Shown here piece by piece: positions 6,518 through 11,515 of a stretch of DNA of 11,515 nt. Source of the DNA: Rickettsia typhi. GTDB lineage: Bacteria > Pseudomonadota > Alphaproteobacteria > Rickettsiales > UBA1997. The stretch is from positions 1-11,515 of the forward strand of contig CAMDMO010000042.1 of assembly GCA_945902255.1 (NCBI GenBank). The letters are read 5' to 3'. How positions within the stretch are numbered: the stretch's first letter is position 1; each line of letters starts with the position of its first letter. The notes beneath the pieces are model-generated. The model had not been told where the DNA came from and ran no database searches. It was given only the letters and a program-made list of their open reading frames with translations. The translations under genes and the position numbers were made by a program.

Positions 6518-7468
6518 TTACACAACCAACAACTTCTTCTTCAAATTTAAAATCATATCATCAGCCATCTTCGTCAAATCATATTCAACCTTCCAACCCC
6601 ATTGATTTCTTGCCGCGGAATCATCAATTGATCTTGGCCAAGAATCAGCAATTTTTTGACGAAAATCTGGAGCATATTCAATTTTAAAATCAGGAATATG
6701 TTTTTTAATTTCACCAGCCAACTCTTCGCAAGAAAAGCTAATGCCGGCAAAGTTAAAATTTGTGTGATTTTTAAGTTTAGAAAAATCTGTTTCTGCTAGT
6801 TCAATAGTGCCGCGAATGGCATCTGGCATGTACATCATTGGCAACACAGTATCTGCTTTTAAAAAACAATTATAAGATTTTTTCTTAATCGCTTCATAAA
6901 AAATTTCCACCGCATAGTCTGTTGTACCGCCTCCAGGAAGCGTTTTATAGCTAATTAAACCGGGGTATCTCAAACCCCTTACATCAATTGCAAATTTTGC
7001 TACATAGTAATCGCATAGCAATTCACCAGCGGCCTTAGTTAAACCATACATGGTTTTTGGCAAAATAATAGTTTCTTGCGGAGTTAAATCGCGTGGTGTT
7101 TCGGGGCCAAAAACCGCAATTGAGCTTGGGCAAATAATTTGTTTAATATTTAATTCACGCGCTGCTTCTAAAATATTATAAAGCCCGTTCATGTTAATGT
7201 TCCAACAAAGTGTTGGATTTTTTTCTCCAGCCGCCGAAAGAATTGCCGCTAAATGATAAATTATTTTTATATCATGTTTTTTTATAATTTCATAAAGCCT
7301 TGATTTATCTAGCACATCAAGCTTTTCATAAGGTAAAAATTCTTCTGCAACAACATTGTCACGAACATCGGAAGTGATAATATTTTTTTCGCCATAAATT
7401 TTTTTAAGCGTCGCCGTAAGCTCAGAACCAATTTGCCCTAACGCGCCCGTAACTAAAATTTTCATCAT
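6518..7468 (-). CDS. tdh: L-threonine 3-dehydrogenase, SDR (epimerase-like) type
   Basis: Oxidises L-threonine to 2-amino-3-ketobutyrate with NAD+, the first step of threonine-to-glycine conversion. It is the short-chain-dehydrogenase form related to UDP-galactose 4-epimerase, not the zinc alcohol-dehydrogenase form of E. coli. Visible: Rossmann motif GALGQIG at 8-14, DV at 51-52, HLAAILSAAGEKNP at 72-85, catalytic-region PSSIAVFGP at 114-122, YGLTK at 141-145 (Tyr141, Lys145), RYPGLISY at 167-174, GGGTTDYAVEIF at 179-190, LPMMYMPDA at 209-217, and IADSWPRSIDDSAAR at 273-287, all characteristic of this subfamily. The length (316) is normal. ATG at 7468 is followed by a second ATG at 7465, and either could start. 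No Shine-Dalgarno. The partner glycine C-acetyltransferase (kbl) is not in the window. Upstream, a palindrome separates it from the methyltransferase gene, so it may have its own promoter. Confidence 0.9.
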   Translation of the reverse strand: MMKILVTGALGQIGSELTATLKKIYGEKNIITSDVRDNVVAEEFLPYEKLDVLDKSRLYEIIKKHDIKIIYHLAAILSAAGEKNPTLCWNINMNGLYNILEAARELNIKQIICPSSIAVFGPETPRDLTPQETIILPKTMYGLTKAAGELLCDYYVAKFAIDVRGLRYPGLISYKTLPGGGTTDYAVEIFYEAIKKKSYNCFLKADTVLPMMYMPDAIRGTIELAETDFSKLKNHTNFNFAGISFSCEELAGEIKKHIPDFKIEYAPDFRQKIADSWPRSIDDSAARNQWGWKVEYDLTKMADDMILNLKKKLLVV

Positions 7469-7492
7469 TGTTTAAAAATATAATAATAAAGA

Positions 7493-7536
7493 AAAGGGGT
7501 CTGACCCCTTTTATCAAAAAGGGGTCAGACCCCTTT
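7493..7536. repeat. double REP-like palindrome (GGGGTC/GACCCC)
   Basis: Two copies of a near-perfect dyad, AAAGGGGTC-N-GACCCCTTT, at 7493-7511 (centre T) and 7518-7536 (centre A). Because the two are themselves reverse complements, 7493-7512 and 7517-7536 form a perfect 20-bp inverted repeat with a 4-bp spacer. It fills most of the 71-bp gap between the methyltransferase and tdh genes. On the minus strand each stem is followed by a short T-rich stretch, so it could act as an intrinsic terminator for the methyltransferase gene. GGGGTCTGACCCC-type palindromes recur in intergenic DNA of many bacteria, so a REP element is at least as likely. Confidence 0.9.
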
Positions 7537-7539
7537 GAA

Positions 7540-8727
7540 TTATTCCACTAAAAATGTAATTGATTTCAAATATTCACTTTCTTTCAAAGCTGGATGAATT
7601 GGGTGATCATAGCCACCGCCAAAAACTCTAATAATTTTTGCCGCACGATTACTTTTGCGAAAACCGTGATTTGCTGCATCAATCAAATCTTGCAGAGAAG
7701 CGTGATGAGAGCAAGATGCTAAAAATAAAATTCCGCCTTTTTTAACTAAATTTGCTGAAAGACGAACCAATTTTTCATAACCCTTCATGCCAGAAAAGAA
7801 ATCTTTTTTGCTTTTTACAAATGCTGGCGGGTCAAGAACCACAATATCAAACTTCCTTTCTTGAAATTCTGCTTTTTCTAAAAGATCAAAAACTTTTTCA
7901 TTAATAATTTCAGTTTTATTTTTATCAAAATTATTAATTTCAATATTTTTAGCTAATTTTTCCAAAGCTTCTTTTGAAGAATCAACGAAAGTAACTGACT
8001 TTGCGCCATGCCCTAAAGCATTGATACCAAAGCCTCCTTGATAAGAAAAAGCATCAAGCACTTCGCAATTTTTTGCAATTCCACCAATAAATTCACGATT
8101 AAATCTTTGATCAAAAAACCAGCCAGTTTTTTGACCCATTTGCACATCAATTAAAAATTTTAAACCATTTTCTTCTATAGCTATCTCATCAGAAAATTCG
8201 CCGCTTATTATTTTGGTATAAAGTTCTAATCCTTCATATTTTCTATTTTCAATGTCATTACGAAAAATTATTGAAGCATTTGGAAATAATTTTTTTAGTG
8301 CCGAAATTAATATTTCGCTAAGTTCTTCCATTCCTGCGGTTGAAATTTGGCAAGATAAAACATTATCAAAGCGGTCAATTACTAATCCGGGTAGAAAATC
8401 TGCTTCTGAGTGAACTAGGCGATAAAATGGTTTATCGAAGAATTTTTCGCGCAAATTTTTTGCTGCTAAAAGTCGATTATAGAAAAAATCTTCGTCAATT
8501 TTTTGCGATAAATCATAAGTTAAAATACGCGCCGCAATAAGACTGTGAGGATTAAAAAAGGCGAGGGCGAAAAGTTGATCTTTGCGAATATTTATTTCAA
8601 CTAATGTGCCTTTTTTTAAAGATTTTATTTCTGGAAAATTTTCAATTTCATTCGAATAAATCCAAGGATGACCTTGAATAATTCTAACTTCTTGATGTTT
8701 TTTGATGCGTAATTTTGGAATTGTCAT
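7540..8727 (-). CDS. rlmI: class I SAM-dependent rRNA cytosine methyltransferase, RlmI type
   Basis: Probably methylates a cytosine C5 in 23S rRNA (E. coli RlmI acts at C1962). The N-terminal PUA-like RNA-binding domain covers about 1-75 (GHPWIYSNEIE at 19-29). A linker domain carries HSEADFLPGLVIDRFDN at 106-122, then GQKTGWFFDQRFNR at 198-211, a family signature. The methyltransferase fold begins with the SAM motif LDAFSYQGGFG at 224-234, has VDSS at 248-251, the DPPAF motif at 299-303, and the candidate catalytic cysteine C339 in SCSHH at 338-342. The C-terminus GGGYDHPIHPA at 370-380 also fits. The 395-residue length is normal and nothing appears broken. It stands between two repeat-containing gaps, so it may be transcribed alone. 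The precise target base is by family analogy. No Shine-Dalgarno before the ATG. Confidence 0.9.
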   Translation of the reverse strand: MTIPKLRIKKHQEVRIIQGHPWIYSNEIENFPEIKSLKKGTLVEINIRKDQLFALAFFNPHSLIAARILTYDLSQKIDEDFFYNRLLAAKNLREKFFDKPFYRLVHSEADFLPGLVIDRFDNVLSCQISTAGMEELSEILISALKKLFPNASIIFRNDIENRKYEGLELYTKIISGEFSDEIAIEENGLKFLIDVQMGQKTGWFFDQRFNREFIGGIAKNCEVLDAFSYQGGFGINALGHGAKSVTFVDSSKEALEKLAKNIEINNFDKNKTEIINEKVFDLLEKAEFQERKFDIVVLDPPAFVKSKKDFFSGMKGYEKLVRLSANLVKKGGILFLASCSHHASLQDLIDAANHGFRKSNRAAKIIRVFGGGYDHPIHPALKESEYLKSITFLVE

Positions 8728-8814
8728 TTGATTGTAAATCGAGTTGCGTTGTGGTTGAAATGTTGTTTTTGTTGGTTGCTAAAATATTTAAATAAAATCT
8801 TGTTTCTATTGCTT

Positions 8815-8920
8815 CGTGGTTTGTAAATGCTATACCTCGTGCAATTTATTTAAGTTTGGCTGAACTTAAGGGTCGGGTTACAAACCCAACCCAGCCGTCG
8901 GGTTACAAACCCAACCCAGC
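8815..8920. repeat. REP-like palindromic repeat unit, diverged copy 3
   Basis: Within the 264-bp gap 8728-8991, the blocks of the 6101-6192/6395-6490 unit recur in the same order and orientation. CGTGGTTTGTAA (8815-8826) compares with CGTGGTTTGCAA at 6400-6411. A GTGCAATTTATTTAAG segment matches the GCAATGTTTAAAATA segment imperfectly. GGGTTACAAACCCAACCCAGC-type sequence at 8875-8895 matches 6172-6192 at 20 of 21 bases. The first stem has decayed; the third block is the best preserved and is duplicated. The rest of the gap (8728-8814) is AT-rich with nothing I recognise. Confidence 0.65.
8872..8920. repeat. perfect tandem duplication of a 24-bp block
   Basis: 8872-8895 and 8897-8920 are identical over 24 bases, giving a period of 25 bp. 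Each copy starts GTCGGGTTACAAACCC and contains the short dyad GGGTTACAAACCC, a GGGTT/AACCC stem with a 3-nt loop. This is the third block of the dispersed repeat family, copied in tandem. The perfect identity suggests a recent duplication, for example by slippage. Confidence 0.95.
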
Positions 8921-8948
8921 ATTGGGTGTAGTTTTAAACACCAAATCC

Positions 8949-8966
8949 AAAAACTATCGCCAATAG
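8949..8966 (-). terminator. weak candidate Rho-independent terminator after the GST gene
   Basis: Read on the minus strand, CTATT-GGC-GATAG (8966 to 8954) makes a 5-bp stem with one G-T pair, followed directly by TTTTT (8953-8949). It lies about 25 bp past the stop of the glutathione S-transferase gene, where the glyA-gst transcript should end. The stem is short and AT-rich, so this is only a candidate. Confidence 0.3.
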
Positions 8967-8991
8967 CTTAACAAGCCAATCCAAAAAATTC

Positions 8992-9663
8992 CTACAAACT
9001 AAAACTCATCGTTAAAAGATGGGATTTTTTTCTTTCTAAAAATGATTTAAATAATTCATCATAATCAGATGGTAAAGATTTATGTAAAGAGCCGCGAGTT
9101 ACAATGCTTTCAACATAAGCCGAAACATTTTTATAAAGATCAAAAACCTCTAAAGTAAATTTATTATCAATATAAGTTAATGGCTTAAAAGTTGATGCCA
9201 TAAAAACATCAACTAGCGCAAAATTTTCTCCGTCAAAATAAGGATTAAATTTGATATATTTATCTAAAATGGCTAGTTTAGACATTGTTTCCGCCTTCTT
9301 AATATCAAACTGTTCTTGGTCTTGAGAGAACATCATGCCAAAAACTCCAGATAAAATTCCATTACTAAATTCCATCCAGCCGCGATGCCAATTTTTATTA
9401 TATAAATCTTTTGGATGAAGTGGATTTTGTGTAAATGCTTCTTCAAGATATTCGCAAATTGCAATTGATTCAAATAACGGTTTATCGCCCACATAAAGCA
9501 AAGGAACCTTGCCAACTGGTGCATCTTTTAAAAACCAATCTGGCTTTTGAGAAAGATTTACTTCTTGTTTTTCATAAGGGATATTTTTTTCTAATAATAC
9601 CATTTCAACACGATGGCAGTAAGGAGAAAATTTTGATGTAACTAGTTTGATTTTATCTGTCAT
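8992..9663 (-). CDS. glutathione S-transferase family protein (SspA/omega-like)
   Basis: A 223-residue protein with a thioredoxin-fold N-terminal domain (about 5-76) and a helical C-terminal domain (about 85-205). The N-terminal motif SPYCHRVE (13-20) places a cysteine, C16, at the usual active-site position, as in omega/beta GSTs and glutaredoxin-like enzymes. KVPLLYVGDKPLFESIAICEYLEE (52-74) holds the cis-proline P54 and the glutathione gamma-glutamyl-binding E65-S66 pair. LVDVFMA at 150-156 matches the conserved N-capping region of the C-terminal domain. The role could be thiol transfer, detoxification, or a stringent-starvation SspA-like regulator; the sequence does not decide. It begins 10 bp after glyA with a good Shine-Dalgarno (AAGAGG, 6-7 nt before ATG), so it is probably co-transcribed and translated from the same message. 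The stop is TAG. Confidence 0.85.
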   Translation of the reverse strand: MTDKIKLVTSKFSPYCHRVEMVLLEKNIPYEKQEVNLSQKPDWFLKDAPVGKVPLLYVGDKPLFESIAICEYLEEAFTQNPLHPKDLYNKNWHRGWMEFSNGILSGVFGMMFSQDQEQFDIKKAETMSKLAILDKYIKFNPYFDGENFALVDVFMASTFKPLTYIDNKFTLEVFDLYKNVSAYVESIVTRGSLHKSLPSDYDELFKSFLERKKSHLLTMSFSL

Positions 9664-9673
9664 TTACAACCTC

Positions 9674-10942
9674 TTAATAAATTGGAAATTCTTTACATAA
9701 AGCTGCAACTTCCGCTTTAATTTTGGCTTCTAGCGCCTTATTTCCTTCTTCGCCATTTTTAACAAAACCTTCTAGAGTATCTGCAATCATATTGCCGATT
9801 TTTTCAAATTCTTTTTCTCTAAAACCACGAGTAGTTCCAGCCGCCGTGCCAAAACGAAGTCCAGAAGTTACAAATGGACTTCTTGGGTCGTTTGGAATCG
9901 CATTTTTATTGCAAGTTAGCCCAGCATGTTCCAAAACTTTTTCAGCTTCTTTACCAGTGATGGTTTCAAGTGGCGTTAAATCAACAACCATCAAGTGACA
10001 ATCAGTGCCGCCAGTGGTAATTTTTAATCCGCGTTTAATTAATGTGTCAGATAAAATTTTCGCATTTGACACTATTTGTTTAGCGTAATTTTTAAAATCA
10101 GGACGAAGTGCCTCGCCAAAAGCCACGGCTTTAGCAGCAATTACATGCATTAATGGTCCACCTTGCAATCCAGGGAATACAGCAGAATTAATTTTTTTTG
10201 CCAATTCTTCATTATTTGTAAGAATCACGCCGCCACGAGGTCCGCGTAAAGTTTTGTGAGTTGTTGAAGTTACAATGTCAGCAATTCCAACTGGAGATGG
10301 ATAAACTCCCGCCGCAACAAGTCCTGCAACATGCGCCATATCAACCATTAAAAGTGCGCCAATTTCATCAGCAATTTTTTTAAAACGCGCCCAATCAACA
10401 ATACGAGGATAAGAAGAAATTCCTGCAACAATTAATTTTGGCTTATGTTCGCGCGCCAAACTTTCCATTTGATCATAGTCAATTAAGCCATCATCAAGGC
10501 GAATTCCATATTGCACTGATTTAAACCACATGCCAGAAATTGTGCGTTGCGCTCCGTGAGTTAAGTGCCCACCAGCAGCTAAGCTCATTCCTAAAATTGT
10601 ATCATGGGGTTGTAAAAGCGCTAAATAAACCGCTAAATTCGCACTAGCGCCAGAATGAGGCTGAACATTGGCAAATTTTGCACCAAATAATTGGCAAAGC
10701 CTTTCAATTGCAAGAGTTTCAATTTCATCAGAAAATTCACACCCGCCATAATAGCGTTTTTGCGGATATCCCTCAGCATATTTATTAGTAAAAATAGAAC
10801 CTTGCGCCTCAAGAACCGCGTTGCTTACAATATTCTCTGAAGCAATTAATTCGATTTGATATTTTTGACGATCTAGTTCTTTTTGAGTAGAAGCAAAAAT
10901 TGCTGGATCAGATTTTTGTAAGTTTGAAGTGAAGAATGTCAT
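9674..10942 (-). CDS. glyA: serine hydroxymethyltransferase
   Basis: Cytoplasmic PLP enzyme that interconverts serine and glycine while loading a one-carbon unit onto tetrahydrofolate, supplying purine, thymidylate and methionine synthesis. Visible: ELIASENIVS at 31-40, NKYAEGYPQKRYYGG at 53-67, VQPHSGASANLAVY at 93-106, DMAHVAGLVAAGVYPSP at 201-217, the PLP-lysine segment STTHKTLRGPRGG at 226-238 (Lys230, aligning with Lys229 of E. coli GlyA), FPGLQGGP at 256-263, and TSGLRFGTAAGTTRGF at 359-374. The 422-residue length is normal and no key residue is missing. It is the first gene of a probable glyA-gst unit, and a 103-bp gap separates it from the NYN gene upstream. No clear promoter, riboswitch or Shine-Dalgarno was seen in that gap. 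Confidence 0.98.
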   Translation of the reverse strand: MTFFTSNLQKSDPAIFASTQKELDRQKYQIELIASENIVSNAVLEAQGSIFTNKYAEGYPQKRYYGGCEFSDEIETLAIERLCQLFGAKFANVQPHSGASANLAVYLALLQPHDTILGMSLAAGGHLTHGAQRTISGMWFKSVQYGIRLDDGLIDYDQMESLAREHKPKLIVAGISSYPRIVDWARFKKIADEIGALLMVDMAHVAGLVAAGVYPSPVGIADIVTSTTHKTLRGPRGGVILTNNEELAKKINSAVFPGLQGGPLMHVIAAKAVAFGEALRPDFKNYAKQIVSNAKILSDTLIKRGLKITTGGTDCHLMVVDLTPLETITGKEAEKVLEHAGLTCNKNAIPNDPRSPFVTSGLRFGTAAGTTRGFREKEFEKIGNMIADTLEGFVKNGEEGNKALEAKIKAEVAALCKEFPIY

Positions 10943-11023
10943 AAGTTTTTAAATAAAATAAATGGATGTTGACTTTAAATTTTAAACAACGATAAAATGT
11001 TCTTAATCACGATGGAAGGATAC

Positions 11024-11044
11024 CTTAAGAGTGCGTCTCTTGAG
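11024..11044. other. 8-bp stem-loop between the NYN gene and glyA
   Basis: CTTAAGAG (11024-11031) pairs with CTCTTGAG (11037-11044), with one G-T pair and a TGCGT loop. It starts just 1 bp beyond the stop codon of the NYN gene. No T-run follows on either strand, so it is not a standard terminator; it could still stabilise or delimit the 3' end of the NYN transcript. Confidence 0.5.
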
Positions 11045-11045
11045 A

Positions 11046-11515
11046 TTATGCCTTCCTTTTTTTATGCTCCAATTTTTGCTTTTCGCTATTTAAAAAATAA
11101 ATTTTATCGTGATTTTGAAAGCCTCGTAACAAAGAAGAATAGCTGTATTTATTAGGGATCACTAATTTTTCAAGTTTATTTTCTGTCCGCAGATAATCCA
11201 CTAGACAGTAAAAATCTCCGTCCCCGCTTACAATGACCGCTTTGTCATAATTACCAAATTCAATCATCGAATGCAAAACTAACTCCGCATCAACATTGCC
11301 CTTGGTTTTTCCTGCTAAATCAACAGTTGGTTTGAAGATTAAGTTATAACCAATGTTTTCTAAAGCGGAATAGAGTTTTTTATTTTTCTCAATGTAGCCA
11401 ATAAAAATAAATTGTTTTGATGTGCGAAATTTATTTTTTAAAAATTGAAAAAATTTAGCGAAATCTAATTCCCAATTCTGGTTTCTAATAGATAAATTTA
11501 AATTCTGACTATCAA
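11046..11515 (-). CDS. NYN-domain (LabA/DUF88-like) protein, 5' end beyond the window
   Basis: The frame stays open from the stop at 11046-11048 to the right edge, giving 155 visible codons from 11513. A start at the internal ATG 11276 would remove half the domain and is not credible. The visible product begins DSQNLNLSIR, which matches the N-terminal strand of NYN domains (usual form DxxN, first acidic residue), so only a few residues should be missing. Further acidic residues fit the PIN-like active site: KGNVDAEL at about 78-85 and SGDGDF at about 101-106. FIFIGYIEK (about 38-46) is the second core strand. The C-terminus is basic (KQKLEHKKRKA). NYN proteins studied so far are RNA-cleaving or RNA-associated metal-dependent nucleases; substrate and role here are unknown. 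It may head a unit with glyA, though the 103-bp gap argues for separate starts. Confidence 0.85.
   Translation of the reverse strand, partial: DSQNLNLSIRNQNWELDFAKFFQFLKNKFRTSKQFIFIGYIEKNKKLYSALENIGYNLIFKPTVDLAGKTKGNVDAELVLHSMIEFGNYDKAVIVSGDGDFYCLVDYLRTENKLEKLVIPNKYSYSSLLRGFQNHDKIYFLNSEKQKLEHKKRKA

Noticed and set aside
10943..11045. Glycine riboswitch or other leader RNA upstream of glyA.
   Set aside because: Too short and AT-rich; no conserved riboswitch core seen, only the simple stem-loop at 11024-11044.

Overview
The window suggests an AT-rich, slowly compacting alphaproteobacterium, most likely in or near Rickettsiales. The main pointer is a 1009-residue VirB6/TrbL-type type IV secretion protein with a large Cys-rich periplasmic region and a Ser/Lys-rich tail, the architecture known from the extended VirB6 paralogs of that order. 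Short-form hisG, glyA, tdh and a TauE-type exporter suggest a lineage that keeps some amino-acid metabolism, unlike the most reduced intracellular members. The placement is inference from gene content, AT richness and protein style.

Layout, left to right: 1-295 is a degenerate 24-bp tandem array. 361-5288 is a tight minus-strand cluster transcribed from the right: outer-membrane beta-barrel protein, short-form ATP phosphoribosyltransferase (hisG), then the VirB6-like protein, whose TTG start overlaps the hisG stop as TTGA. A 73-bp divergent gap leads to a plus-strand TauE/SafE family exporter (5362-6081). 6082-6517 has no gene and holds a dense cluster of GC-rich palindromes: two related repeat units flank a nested ~175-bp imperfect palindrome. 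Then, all on the minus strand: SDR-type L-threonine 3-dehydrogenase (6518-7468), a perfect REP-like double palindrome (7493-7536), an RlmI-type rRNA cytosine methyltransferase (7540-8727), a 264-bp gap with a third copy of the repeat unit and a tandem duplication, a glutathione S-transferase family protein (8992-9663), serine hydroxymethyltransferase glyA (9674-10942), and a NYN-domain (LabA/DUF88-like) nuclease-type gene cut by the window's right edge (11046-11515).

Functionally, tdh and glyA both feed the threonine/glycine/serine/one-carbon network, glyA-gst look co-transcribed (10-bp gap, good Shine-Dalgarno), and omp-hisG-virB6 look co-transcribed, although hisG has no obvious functional tie to its neighbours. 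Most genes lack a clear Shine-Dalgarno. I see no tRNA, rRNA, CRISPR array, prophage or transposase gene. I found no convincing new multi-gene system; the most unusual material is the intergenic repeat families and the hisG/virB6 coupling.
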